From Spirochaetia bacterium (lineage in GTDB: Bacteria; Spirochaetota; Spirochaetia; Treponematales; Treponemataceae), in the NCBI GenBank assembly GCA_900769975.1, contig CAAGIR010000261.1, forward strand, positions 1 through 43,869: a stretch of DNA of 43,869 nt, in the 5' to 3' direction. Each line of letters starts with the position of its first letter. The first letter of the stretch is position 1. Of this stretch, positions 33,697 to 42,960 are shown one piece after another. Both the position numbers and the translations under genes were made by a program. A model generated the notes under the pieces. The model was not told where the DNA came from, made no database searches, and was given only the letters and a program-made list of their open reading frames with translations.

Positions 33697-35970
33697 TTAT
33701 CTGGATTTTTTTTGTCTATTTTTTTGTGGTTGATGTTTTTGTTTAGTTTTATTGTTAGGACTGCTGTTGAATTTTTGTCCGATAGCTTTTGCTCTTTCGT
33801 TTTGAAGTTTGTATTCTTCAATTTGTTGAGGAGAGTAAAAACCGTCTTTCCAGTTAAAACGAGAAACATCAGGTAGCGGCAATGCTTTTGTCATAGAGGT
33901 ATTGATTGCTTTTATTTGGTTTTTAGAAACTTTTGTTTTAGAAAAATCGATTAAAAAGCGTTTGAATCCCGATGATGAAATGTGTTCTATTTTGTCCAGA
34001 ATGGAGAATGGTTCTTCAGGCATTACGAAAGAACCGTCTTTTGTTGAGTTCACTTTGAAAAGAGAGCCTTCTTTGTCTTCAAAGAAAGTAAAATCGTAAG
34101 AAGAAGGGAGCTTGAATCTCATTCTGAATAAAGCCGGGTATGCAAAAACAGGTACTAAAACCCTGCTGCGAACATTTGGTTCAAATGTGGCCTCAAGATT
34201 GCGTCGAGAATTTTCGTAAGGCATAATAAATGCACCGATATTCTGGTTTTCAAGCCAGCTTACTGCCCAGCGGTTGAAAGTATACAGGTATGGTCCTGCA
34301 ATTACATTAACTTTATGAGCTTTAAGAATTTGTATATGTGCAAGGTTATTTGCTACGAAATTTGTAAACCCGTCTTGAATGAGTTGGTCTAGTTCTTTCT
34401 GTAACTGTTCTTCTTGTGCTGGCGTACAGAAAGGGTCTAGGGAAATTACAATCTGCTTTTTAGAAAAAGGCAGGACTGTCTTGTGATTCAAAAGGTCATA
34501 TGCTGTTTCAGAATTGTATTCGATAATTATTCTTACAGGCTTTAATCCCTGTATAGAAAAAACATCAGGAATAGAAGAAACTTGAGCGTAGATGCCTTCT
34601 GGAAAATAAGACAGTTCCTTTTCTTTTACAGGAGTTAAATCTAGAATAGGAAGAATTTCATCTTTTGGCTGTTTTCTGTATTTGCCAATATCGCCAGGAA
34701 GAATCCTGTTATAGCGTTTCGATACCGCTTTAATTTGCAGTAAATATACTTCGTCATCAATTTTAAAACCGTCGGGAATGTCAATCCAGCGATTATTGTT
34801 TTTTTCGTCAATTTCTACTGTTTTAATTTTGTGACTTGCGCGCCCTGTGTCGTCCTGTCGGTGGAGTCGTATTGAATCACCTGGGTCTGGATCATAATTT
34901 CCGCCTTTGAGAGTTGCAAGTTTAAAGTTTCTCTGTTCTACAGTAGCATCTGGAGAAAGAGTCTGGCGTATTGCAGCAGCAAGTTCTTTTTGTGGATTTT
35001 TTATTGCAGCAATTTTTCCTAAATAAATTCCTGTTCCGCCTGCCTGGTCGGGATTAAGAATTTTTTCTGCGGCGTTGGAAACTCCGTCTTCGAGCGAATT
35101 AAATCCATACCAGTAAGTTGTTTTAGAACGTGCAAAGTCAGAAGAAAGAATGCGTTTTCCAGTGGCGATGGCACCTTTTTTATCTTCTTTATAATGGTCG
35201 ATAACGTAACGGTATGCAGCCACAACACTTCCGACGTATTCTGCACTTTTCATGCGGCCTTCAATTTTAAATGAGTCAACACCAGCATCTATAAGTGAAG
35301 GAATCTGATCAATCAACTGTAAATCGCAGGGAGAAAAATAATATCCGCTTCTTTCACCGCCTGGAACTTCTGCTTTGTAATAACGGCGACAGGCTTGCGT
35401 ACACATTCCTCTGTTTGCAGATTTACCGCCAAGAAAACTTGAAAAAAGACAAAGTCCGCTTTCACTTACACAAAGAGCTCCATGAACAAAAACTTCCAAT
35501 TCGGCGGCAGTTTCATCTTTAATTTTTTTTATTTCATCCAGCCCAAGTTCTCTGGCAAGAACCATTCGTTTAATTCCGTTATTTTGGAGTAATTTAACGG
35601 CATTTGAACTTTCAACATTCATTTGTGTAGAAGCGTGAAGTTCCAAATCAGGAAAAAATTCCTGAGCCATTCTAATAACGGCAAAATCTTGAACAATAAG
35701 TCCGTCTGCTTTTACTTCATTTAAATAAGACAAAAATCTGTATAATCGTTCAGTTTCCCGTTCTTCGCAAACAGTGTTTACCGTAACATAAATTTTTTTA
35801 TGCTGTCTGTGAAGGCTTTCAACAGCTGCTTCAAATTGATTCCATGCAAAATTTGTTGAGCGTAATCTGGCATTGAAACTTTTTAATCCAAGGTAAACAG
35901 CATCTGCACCTTCACCGATTGCTGCTTCTAATGATTCTATATTTCCCGCAGGAGCTAATAATTCTACCAT
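33697..35970 (-). CDS. Peptidase U32 family protein with DUF3656-type C terminus
   Basis: The 757-aa protein starts with a U32 domain (MVELLAPAGNIESLEAAIGEGADAVYLG) and carries the family signature EVFVHGALC...SGLC with the Cys cluster GMCTQACRRYY and CDLQLIDQ. These Cys residues hold an iron-sulfur cluster in RlhA and TrhP, which hydroxylate rRNA or tRNA with prephenate. The longer form with the extra C-terminal domain resembles RlhA, but the assignment among U32 enzymes is not certain. The protein ends in a basic, Lys/Gln-rich tail. No ribosome site precedes the ATG at 35970; a TATATT box lies six bases before it. It is convergent with ssb. Confidence 0.88.
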   Translation of the reverse strand: MVELLAPAGNIESLEAAIGEGADAVYLGLKSFNARLRSTNFAWNQFEAAVESLHRQHKKIYVTVNTVCEERETERLYRFLSYLNEVKADGLIVQDFAVIRMAQEFFPDLELHASTQMNVESSNAVKLLQNNGIKRMVLARELGLDEIKKIKDETAAELEVFVHGALCVSESGLCLFSSFLGGKSANRGMCTQACRRYYKAEVPGGERSGYYFSPCDLQLIDQIPSLIDAGVDSFKIEGRMKSAEYVGSVVAAYRYVIDHYKEDKKGAIATGKRILSSDFARSKTTYWYGFNSLEDGVSNAAEKILNPDQAGGTGIYLGKIAAIKNPQKELAAAIRQTLSPDATVEQRNFKLATLKGGNYDPDPGDSIRLHRQDDTGRASHKIKTVEIDEKNNNRWIDIPDGFKIDDEVYLLQIKAVSKRYNRILPGDIGKYRKQPKDEILPILDLTPVKEKELSYFPEGIYAQVSSIPDVFSIQGLKPVRIIIEYNSETAYDLLNHKTVLPFSKKQIVISLDPFCTPAQEEQLQKELDQLIQDGFTNFVANNLAHIQILKAHKVNVIAGPYLYTFNRWAVSWLENQNIGAFIMPYENSRRNLEATFEPNVRSRVLVPVFAYPALFRMRFKLPSSYDFTFFEDKEGSLFKVNSTKDGSFVMPEEPFSILDKIEHISSSGFKRFLIDFSKTKVSKNQIKAINTSMTKALPLPDVSRFNWKDGFYSPQQIEEYKLQNERAKAIGQKFNSSPNNKTKQKHQPQKNRQKKSR

Positions 35971-36056
35971 ACAGAAAATATATCATAAAAAAAAAGGAAA
36001 TAAAAGGGTGAAGTGAATTTTTTAATTATTTTCTAAGAAAACCGCTTTTGTTTTTA

Positions 36057-36084
36057 TTCACAATTTAAAAAATGGTGATATACT
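36057..36084 (+). promoter_or_regulatory. Promoter close to the OLD-like gene start
   Basis: TTCACA (36057-36062), a 16-nt spacer and TATACT (36079-36084) precede ATG 36093 by eight bases with no ribosome site. ATG 36072 lies inside the spacer and could not be used from this promoter. Confidence 0.5.
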
Positions 36085-36092
36085 TACATTAT

Positions 36093-37655
36093 ATGATAAA
36101 TGTTGATGCAAAAGTGAAAATTCCGTATTTATGGGGAAAAGCTGTCTTTAAAAAATCAAACTGGTCTCAAATTAATCTGATAGTAGGTCCTAACGGTTCA
36201 GGAAAAACTTTGCTTGCCGAAGAACTTGCAGTTCAATTTAAAAATGCAGGATATACTCCAAAAATTATAAAAGTGGACAGAAATTACCTGGAACAAATTC
36301 ATGTTTTGCGCGAAAATCCTGAAGTTAAAGAAAAAATTGAAAAAGTTCTTTCCAGTATGTTTGGAAAATCCATTATGTTTATGGAAGATATTAACGGCGT
36401 TTTTATTCCGATTGTAAAAAATAAGGCCTGGAATGTAGAATATCTGCTTGATGATGTTGAATGTCATGGATTGAGAGAAATAATTTCTTTATTGATTTGC
36501 CTTTACAATAAAGATGAATCTGACTGCATTTTTTTTGATGAGCCGGAACTTCATCTGCATCCGCAAATGCAAAGTTTTTTTATGAATGAAATCAGAAAAG
36601 AAGTCAAGAATAGTTCACGACGGATGTTTTTTTTAATTTCCCATTCTCCTTTTTTTATTGATTTAAGGACAGTCGAAGATTTAACGGGAGTAATTGCCTG
36701 CCATATAAATAAAGCACCCACCAGCATAGAAAATCTTTCAAATGAAGATGAAAGTTTATTCCGCCGCTTTTTGCCACGATTTAATACATATCACAAACAG
36801 TTTTTCTTTTCAGATAATCAGATATTTGTAGAAGGTTATACAGATCAGCAGATGTTTACATGTTTACTGTCTTTTATAGAAGATAAAGTTAATGTGGTAG
36901 GCACAGGAATAATTGATGTGGGAGGAAAAGATGAACTTGGTGTTTTCTGTAAAATCTGCCAGTTGCTTGGAACAAACAGCCGTATTATTACCGATCTGGA
37001 TTCGCTTTTCAGTGGAAAATTGCGCGATGTGGTAGTGAAAGATGAACGTGTAAAATTGTGGATGCAAAAGCAGGAAAAAAAACAATTTTCTTTTTATAAG
37101 CAGATTTTTACAAAAAAAGAATTAATGCAGCCTGTTACAATGGAAAAACTTGTTTTACGCTTAGAAAAATATCTTGTGGCGGTTGGAGAAGAATTGCTTG
37201 CCCTTGATGAAAACATGCAGAACACTCAGAAAATGCAGAACAATAACAATTTAAAATCACTTGATCTGCTTATGTCAAAATTAAAATATCTTATCCAAAA
37301 ACATGAAAATGCCCAGAATGTTGACACTTACAAAACAGTCATAATGCAGGCAGTAAATTTGCAGGAAAAGGAACTGGAAAAAGTTTTGTCTGAAAAAAAC
37401 AGACAGAATCTTTTGCTCATAAAAAATCTATTTCAGTTTATTCTGGCAGGATTTGAAGCGGCACGTGTTTATATTCTGCCAAAAGGATGCATAGAACATT
37501 ATTATACCCAATCAGATATAAGATACATGCCCGTTTCTGCAAAAGATAAACTTTTCAGAATAGAACTTGACTTTATTCAGGAATCGCACCGCAAAACAAT
37601 CAGAAAAAAATATGGTGAACTTATCAATATATTAGAAAAAGCAGCCCATCTGTAA
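36093..37655 (+). CDS. OLD-like ATPase with TOPRIM nuclease domain
   Basis: The roughly 520-aa protein has an ABC-type ATPase split by an insertion: Walker A GPNGSGKT (32-39), Walker B CIFFDEPELHLHP and the switch His in FFLISHSPFF. A TOPRIM-like part follows, with Glu247 in FVEGYTDQQ and Asp301/Asp303 in TDLDSLF. This layout is that of OLD-family nucleases, several of which act in anti-phage defence (for example Gabija GajA) or in DNA repair. No GajB-type helicase or other defence partner adjoins it, so a single-gene OLD role is more likely. I prefer ATG 36093; the frame opens at ATG 36072. It is convergent with the 636-aa gene. Confidence 0.8.
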   Translation: MINVDAKVKIPYLWGKAVFKKSNWSQINLIVGPNGSGKTLLAEELAVQFKNAGYTPKIIKVDRNYLEQIHVLRENPEVKEKIEKVLSSMFGKSIMFMEDINGVFIPIVKNKAWNVEYLLDDVECHGLREIISLLICLYNKDESDCIFFDEPELHLHPQMQSFFMNEIRKEVKNSSRRMFFLISHSPFFIDLRTVEDLTGVIACHINKAPTSIENLSNEDESLFRRFLPRFNTYHKQFFFSDNQIFVEGYTDQQMFTCLLSFIEDKVNVVGTGIIDVGGKDELGVFCKICQLLGTNSRIITDLDSLFSGKLRDVVVKDERVKLWMQKQEKKQFSFYKQIFTKKELMQPVTMEKLVLRLEKYLVAVGEELLALDENMQNTQKMQNNNNLKSLDLLMSKLKYLIQKHENAQNVDTYKTVIMQAVNLQEKELEKVLSEKNRQNLLLIKNLFQFILAGFEAARVYILPKGCIEHYYTQSDIRYMPVSAKDKLFRIELDFIQESHRKTIRKKYGELINILEKAAHL

Positions 37656-37671
37656 TTATTCTGAATTAAAA

Positions 37672-39582
37672 TTAATTAAAATTACTTACAAGACGCAAAA
37701 TGTACAAAATAACATATTCTGTAAGCGCTTTTTCTTCTTTAATTTTGCGCATATTTGGAGTGTTTACCAGAGTTTTGGCAAGATTTTCGACTCTTTCTTT
37801 TGTAAAACTTGTGCCTGAAAGCGTTTTCACAACACGTCTTGTATAATCACGAATAAGACAGTTTACATCATCGTTGAGATTATTGTATGCTTCTTTAGAA
37901 ATCATTTTATTCCATTGGCGAGCAAGATAATCAAGCTCACGATCCATAGTAGAACCTTCTGGAATCAATTCTTTTGAAATAGAAATTGCCGCCGCTGCCA
38001 GATTTTCTGTTTTTGACATTTTTTTTGCTTTACTGTCTTTTTCTTCATCTTCTTGATTTAAAATGTCGCTGGCCGAAACTTGGTCGGAAGCATTTTTCTT
38101 TGATTTCTTTTTCTTTTTGCCATTAAAAAGCAGGAAAAACCAGGAAATGATTGGGAGCGTGTAAAAAAACGGAAGCCTTGCTTTTGCATTTGCAAGAATT
38201 TTAGTGTTTTTGAGCATAAGCAGGTCGCTGTAAGGCAGAACTTTTCCGTTTATAAAAAGATGGAAATCGCCCGAAATATCTTCATCCTCTTTTTCATAAG
38301 CTAAAAGATGAATAAAATTTGCATTCAAAAGTGCAAAAAGAACAGGCGATTTTTTTTCAACTAAATCAGCAAGACAAAGTTCAAACTCCGAAGCATTGTG
38401 CATCTCTGGTAACCGTTCAAAATTCAAAAGGCTTTTGTACCATGAAGTTTCCAGATCTTTTTCAATAGTTCCATGTGCTTCGTTACAAAGACGAACAATA
38501 ACCTGAAGAACTTTTTTCTTGAAAACGTAATACCTTGTACCAGAAGCAACTTTAAAAATCAGAAGTGGAGGCAGTTCATTTGCTTCACCTTCCGTAGTCA
38601 TTTTCTGCAAAAACTCTTTCAAATCATCTTCAGTGTATTGCCCAAACAAAGGCCTGCCGTTTTGATCCTGAAATTTCAAAATCTGATTCATAGAATAAAA
38701 ATATGGAGCACTCGCCAGATGATTTTCAAGTTCCTTAAGCGCTTCGGAACGTTTTTTTTCATTTTGAAAACGTTCTTTCAGACAGGTACTGTAAATTTCC
38801 AGAATCTGGACAGCCTGCAGAATATTGGTGTCTTCAATAGTCCTGTCCTGAATTTTTTCAAAATCTTTTCGGATATAATAAAGAGTCTGGTTCCAGATGT
38901 AATAATCATCACCATCATTAAAATCCATAAACTGATGATTTTCGGTATCAACAAAATGCTGGAAAAAACTTTTTATGGAAATTTCTTTTGTCGGGTTAGT
39001 GCTTCGCAGTTTTTTCAGAAAATAATCATGAAATTCTTCTTTTTTGAGGATTTTCCGTACTTTTCTCTGAGAAATGTCAATAAGCGCTTTTAAAGGAATA
39101 CAGGCAGGAAGCAAAAGCGGCGTAATATCACGCGAAAATTCCAGAATATAGAGCAAAGGCGATTTAGTTTCTTCTTTATTAATCAAAGAAGGCAGATAAT
39201 CACCGGCAATTTTACGTTCAAGAACAGCATTCGGAAACTGTTTAGGCAAATCCATAAGGATTGGAAACAAAGTTCCTTCGTTTTTCATCATCTGCTGATA
39301 TTGTTCAGTATATTTTGCGGCATAATAAGTAATGGAAACAATAGTTTTTTTGCTATTGTTGTTGATAACGGCCACAAGTTTTTTTTCAGCAAGCCCTTGA
39401 AGCTCCGCAACAACAGTAGTCGTAGGGTCACCCAAATATTTTACAAGTTCGGCCTGTTCTTCAACGTGATGTTCCGCATATTTTTTGATATATGCACAAA
39501 ATTCACGTAAATCAATAAACCCCGAATCTTGTTTTTCTGCATAGTAACGAATAATTGAACTTAAATTTGCCGTTGTTGCCAT
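37672..39582 (-). CDS. Treponema-type conserved protein, 636 aa, unknown
   Basis: No domain is recognised. The start reads MATTANLSSIIRYYAEKQDSGFIDLREFCAYIKKYAEHH, and the body is largely helical. A short hydrophobic stretch (LPFFYTLPIISWFFLLF, about 475-491) is followed directly by KKKKKSKK, which could be a peripheral or single-pass anchor. An acidic linker and a helical C-terminal domain of about 120 residues follow. AAGGGG precedes the ATG at 39582. Like the 656-aa protein it has no signal peptide and looks lineage-restricted. The upstream 170 nt hold nothing I can name. Confidence 0.78.
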   Translation of the reverse strand: MATTANLSSIIRYYAEKQDSGFIDLREFCAYIKKYAEHHVEEQAELVKYLGDPTTTVVAELQGLAEKKLVAVINNNSKKTIVSITYYAAKYTEQYQQMMKNEGTLFPILMDLPKQFPNAVLERKIAGDYLPSLINKEETKSPLLYILEFSRDITPLLLPACIPLKALIDISQRKVRKILKKEEFHDYFLKKLRSTNPTKEISIKSFFQHFVDTENHQFMDFNDGDDYYIWNQTLYYIRKDFEKIQDRTIEDTNILQAVQILEIYSTCLKERFQNEKKRSEALKELENHLASAPYFYSMNQILKFQDQNGRPLFGQYTEDDLKEFLQKMTTEGEANELPPLLIFKVASGTRYYVFKKKVLQVIVRLCNEAHGTIEKDLETSWYKSLLNFERLPEMHNASEFELCLADLVEKKSPVLFALLNANFIHLLAYEKEDEDISGDFHLFINGKVLPYSDLLMLKNTKILANAKARLPFFYTLPIISWFFLLFNGKKKKKSKKNASDQVSASDILNQEDEEKDSKAKKMSKTENLAAAAISISKELIPEGSTMDRELDYLARQWNKMISKEAYNNLNDDVNCLIRDYTRRVVKTLSGTSFTKERVENLAKTLVNTPNMRKIKEEKALTEYVILYILRLVSNFN

Positions 39583-39752
39583 TGTTTACCCCTTAATCTC
39601 ACTTCATTATCGGTAAATTGAAAAAAAAATTTATAAATATTTAAAATTATGAGCTGCTTATGATAAACTATCTGCACAAACGGGCAAACTACATTTTTAA
39701 TTAAAAAATTTTACAAAGAGTCGCCGCGAAAAATTAAATTACAAATTATAAC

Positions 39753-40445
39753 TTACAAGCTGCAAAGTTTAGAATCTTTGATTTGCCAGAAATCACCCTC
39801 TTTTTCAAGAGTTAATTCAGCATAAGAACCGTTTTCCCCAATGCTACCAGGATTTATCACAAGAGTATCGCCAATTTTTTCAATGCCACGCCCTTCGTGA
39901 ATGTGTCCGCAAACAACAGCAAGCGGTTGATTTTCTTCTATATATTTAGCAAAAAGTTCACTGCCTGCGTGAAGCGAATCATTCACCGCATCAACAATTT
40001 GACCTTTCGGCGGATTGTGACAAATTAAAATCAGATTTTTCCATAAAGATTTATCACCAGTTTCTTCAACAGAGTTCTTCACAATTTTGAAATCATCAAT
40101 AATATCGAGTTCATCCCGTTCAAAAGCAGTTTTACCTGTAAAAACCGTCCCACCACCAGCACCAGCCAGAGCTAGTCCCTCGTGAAAAACAAGCGTTTTT
40201 TCCACACAAATATCTTGGGCTTCCAAATCTTCTATAAATTCTTCTTCATCACAATTGCCCAAAACTGCAAAAATAGTGTCGTGCTTGCTGCAAAGTTTTT
40301 CAAGAGCCGCCTTCCCCGTCGAAACATTAAAACATTCCGCAAAATCCCCGGCAAAAAGCACCGCATCAGCATTTTCAAACTGGCTGTCAAGCTTATCCAG
40401 CATTTCGTTATGTGCATGTAAATCACTCAATAATAAAAGTTTCAT
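39753..40445 (-). CDS. YfcE-like metallophosphoesterase
   Basis: The 230-aa calcineurin-like phosphodiesterase has the five metal-site motifs: SDLHAH (Asp8, His10), GDFAE (Asp34), GNCDE (Asn64), the His in CHNPP, and GHIHEG, followed by NPGSIGENGSYAEL. YfcE/MJ0936 enzymes hydrolyse phosphodiesters with Mn; the natural substrate is often unknown. GGAG lies 7 nt before the ATG. The gene follows hisC on the same strand by 36 nt and may share its transcript. Confidence 0.9.
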   Translation of the reverse strand: MKLLLLSDLHAHNEMLDKLDSQFENADAVLFAGDFAECFNVSTGKAALEKLCSKHDTIFAVLGNCDEEEFIEDLEAQDICVEKTLVFHEGLALAGAGGGTVFTGKTAFERDELDIIDDFKIVKNSVEETGDKSLWKNLILICHNPPKGQIVDAVNDSLHAGSELFAKYIEENQPLAVVCGHIHEGRGIEKIGDTLVINPGSIGENGSYAELTLEKEGDFWQIKDSKLCSL

Positions 40446-40481
40446 TTTTTACTCCAGAATATATATTTTTTTTAAAGTCAT

Positions 40482-41651
40482 TTAAGAAAGAATTTTTTCT
40501 ATTGCAGAGCAAAGTTTTTCCATCTGTTGAGCATCACCTATAGAAATGCGGATAAAATTTTCAATTCCCGCAGTAGAAAAATGCCTTATTAAAATACCTT
40601 CAGCCTTAATTTTCTGGTACAAATCTTCACCGCTAAACTTTTTGTGCTGGGCAAAAACAAAATTTGTTTTACTAGGCAAAACTTCAAAATCGTGCTGCTT
40701 AATAAAACCCATAAATTTGTCACGTTCTGCCGCAATTTTTTTCGAAGTTTCGATGTAATATGCAACATCATCACAAGCCGCTTCACCACAAACCTGTGCC
40801 ACTGCATCAAGAGGGAAGTGATTAACACTGTTTTTTACAGTTGTAACGATATTTACAAGTTCAGGATTTGCAACAATATAACCAAGCCTCTGTCCTGCAC
40901 CGCATAGACTTTTAGAAAAAGTTCTTACAATAACAAGATTTTTAAACTCAGCAAGCAGAGAAATGCACGATTCTCCGCCAAAATCAACATACGCCTCATC
41001 AACAATAAAAATCTGGTCTTTGCTGGCAGTTTCAAGCATTTTTCTTACTTCATCACGAGAAAGTGCAATTCCCGTCGGAGCATTAGGATTAGCAAAAATT
41101 ATACCGCCGTTATTTTGTTTTGCATGATCAAGCATTGTTTTTGCATCAATTTTCCAGTCCGCTTGTAAAGGAACGCAATCCATAGGAATGTTATAAAAAC
41201 CAGCGTAAACAGGATAAAAACTGTAAGTAAACTGAGGCATTACAAATTTTTTATCAGAATCGAAAAAAGCATAAAACACAAAAGATAAAACTTCGTCCGA
41301 ACCGTTTCCCGTATAAATCATATCAGCAGTAACTTTAAAAGGAAGCGTATCTTTTTCATCTGGACAAACATTACCGTCTGAATTAACTTTTGCACGACAA
41401 AGAACACCGCCGCAAGCATTAAGCATATCAGCAATTTTTTGGTGCAGTACATTAGAATCAGGGTCAGGATATAGCCCCAGTTTTTCGCTGTGATTTTGAA
41501 CAAAATTCATTGCTGCATCAATCACTTTTGGGCTAGGTTTGTACGGATTTTCATTTGCGTTTAATTTAATATAATCCCTGTCTTTTGGCTGCTCACCAGG
41601 AACATAAGGATTTAAGTTTTTCATTCTATTTGATACTAACATAACTTCCAT
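40482..41651 (-). CDS. hisC: Histidinol-phosphate aminotransferase
   Basis: This PLP-dependent fold-type I aminotransferase converts imidazole-acetol phosphate and glutamate in histidine synthesis, and often aromatic substrates too. Motifs are IKLNANENPYKPSP, MIYTGNGSDEVLS, FANPNAPTG, VDEAYVDFGG and the PLP-Lys region RTFSKSLCGAGQRLGY. No other his gene adjoins it, so broad aminotransferase activity is possible. Start candidates are 41651, 41642 and 41624. The MKNLNPYVPGEQP start at 41624 is the most family-like, while the best promoter lies just before 41651. No ribosome site decides it. Confidence 0.9.
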   Translation of the reverse strand: MEVMLVSNRMKNLNPYVPGEQPKDRDYIKLNANENPYKPSPKVIDAAMNFVQNHSEKLGLYPDPDSNVLHQKIADMLNACGGVLCRAKVNSDGNVCPDEKDTLPFKVTADMIYTGNGSDEVLSFVFYAFFDSDKKFVMPQFTYSFYPVYAGFYNIPMDCVPLQADWKIDAKTMLDHAKQNNGGIIFANPNAPTGIALSRDEVRKMLETASKDQIFIVDEAYVDFGGESCISLLAEFKNLVIVRTFSKSLCGAGQRLGYIVANPELVNIVTTVKNSVNHFPLDAVAQVCGEAACDDVAYYIETSKKIAAERDKFMGFIKQHDFEVLPSKTNFVFAQHKKFSGEDLYQKIKAEGILIRHFSTAGIENFIRISIGDAQQMEKLCSAIEKILS

Positions 41652-41659
41652 TTTATGAT

Positions 41660-41689
41660 TTTATACATTTTTATTCAAGATTGTCACAA
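41660..41689 (-). promoter_or_regulatory. Candidate hisC promoter
   Basis: On the minus strand TTGTGA (41689-41684), an 18-nt spacer and TATAAA (41665-41660) precede the 41651 ATG by eight bases, another very short or absent leader. Confidence 0.45.
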
Positions 41690-41701
41690 AACCTTATTAT
41701 A

Positions 41702-41733
41702 AAGTGTTCGGCAAAGTGTTCTGTTAAGTGTTC
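41702..41733 (+). repeat. Three AAGTGTTC copies at exact 12-bp spacing
   Basis: AAGTGTTC occurs at 41702-41709, 41714-41721 and 41726-41733. It lies in the divergent region between hisC and the membrane-protein gene, about 80-110 nt upstream of a TATAAT at 41814-41819. The exact 12-bp period suggests a multi-site regulator, which is inferred. Confidence 0.6.
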
Positions 41734-41891
41734 AACCTGCGATTTTTTGTAAATTTTATAAAAAAAGTAATTTTAAAGTGACAGAAATACTTATCTTATG
41801 TGTGAATATTATATATAATAGGAAGAATAAAGAGAAAATACCAGGCTCAGTATTCTTTGAAAGACCTTATTTTTACAGGGAGATTTTAATT

Positions 41892-42902
41892 ATGGAAGTT
41901 TTTGATAACTATGTTGAGTTTATGTTTAAGGATTTGCCTCAAAATGAGCGGATTTTAACTGCAAAACAGGAATTATTGCAGAAAATGGCACAAAAGTTTG
42001 AAAATCATAAAAAATCTGGCAAAACAGAAAGCGAAGCCGTTTCTCTTGTCATTTCGGAATATAACGATTTGCAAAAAATTGCGGTAGATTTGGGAATTGT
42101 GGATCTTTTACCTTCTGCACAAAGTGAACCGTCACAGACAAAAACTGAAGGCAAGGAATCTGTTTATTATGACGGACCGTTTACATCAAATTCTTCATCT
42201 AAAAATGTAGAAAAACGAAAAATTTCTGTGGAAATTGCAGAACAATTCATTAATGCACGAAAAAAAATTGGCATTATGCGTTCTGTGGGTATTGCGTGTT
42301 TTATTTTGTGTGTGTGCGGACCGATTCTTTTTAGTACAGTTATCGGAAATGATGTTGCAGGTGTATTTACAATGTTTTTATTGATTGCAGCAGGCGTTTT
42401 GTTATGCATTTTTTCAAATTATCAGCTGGAGGATTTGTCATTTTTAAAGACAGAAAACTGCACGATTGAAGAAGAAACTCAAAAATATCTGAAAGAACAA
42501 AAGCACAATAATTTGAAATATTATCAGTTTTTGGTTGCGGCAGGTGTCCTTTTGTGTACGGCAAGCATTTTCCCTCCAATGATAATGACAAAACATTCTG
42601 AAATTTCTGCTGCATTGCTTTTTGTTTTTGTTGCTGCCGGTGTATTTTTGATTGTTTTTGCAAGCACAATTCAAAACAGTTATAAAATTTTATTAAATAT
42701 CGAAAGCAATTACGTTCCTGAACAAAAACCATGCAATAAAAAATTTGAAAAAATTAATTCTGTTTATTGGCAGACTGTATGCTGTATTTATCTTGTATTC
42801 AGTTTTATAACTCACAGATGGGATGTTTCCTGGCTTATCTGGCCTGTTGGAGCCGTAGTTTACGCTTTGTTAAAAATTGTTTTTACAGGCGATGATGATT
42901 AA
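41892..42902 (+). CDS. Membrane protein with N-terminal HAAS/permease-prefix-type domain
   Basis: The roughly 336-aa protein begins with a soluble helical prefix (about 1-70: FMFKDLPQNERILTAKQELLQKMAQKFENHKKSGKTESEAV), typical of HAAS or DUF1700-type prefixes. Then come about six membrane segments, including FTMFLLIAAGVLLCIF and ALLFVFVAAGVFLIVFA. In Firmicutes such proteins pair with PadR regulators and DUF4097 proteins. Here the DUF4097 partner follows but no PadR gene is adjacent. I start at ATG 41892 with AGGGAGA upstream; the frame opens at 41778 without a ribosome site. Confidence 0.75.
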   Translation: MEVFDNYVEFMFKDLPQNERILTAKQELLQKMAQKFENHKKSGKTESEAVSLVISEYNDLQKIAVDLGIVDLLPSAQSEPSQTKTEGKESVYYDGPFTSNSSSKNVEKRKISVEIAEQFINARKKIGIMRSVGIACFILCVCGPILFSTVIGNDVAGVFTMFLLIAAGVLLCIFSNYQLEDLSFLKTENCTIEEETQKYLKEQKHNNLKYYQFLVAAGVLLCTASIFPPMIMTKHSEISAALLFVFVAAGVFLIVFASTIQNSYKILLNIESNYVPEQKPCNKKFEKINSVYWQTVCCIYLVFSFITHRWDVSWLIWPVGAVVYALLKIVFTGDDD

Positions 42903-42960
42903 TTTTAATTAATTTTCTTTTAAATATTTTATCTATTTTATCAAAAAACTGGAGGAAACG

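Noticed and set aside
36093..37655. Gabija system
   Set aside because: The OLD-like protein could be a GajA relative, but no UvrD-like GajB adjoins it; the next gene is the convergent 636-aa protein.
38473..39093. 206-aa plus-strand open frame
   Set aside because: It is antisense to the 636-aa gene and is Phe/Lys/Ile-rich, as expected from the complement of GAA/AAA/TTT codons.
39583..39752. tRNA or small RNA in the 170-nt gap
   Set aside because: No cloverleaf, GTTC-type T-loop or terminator could be seen.
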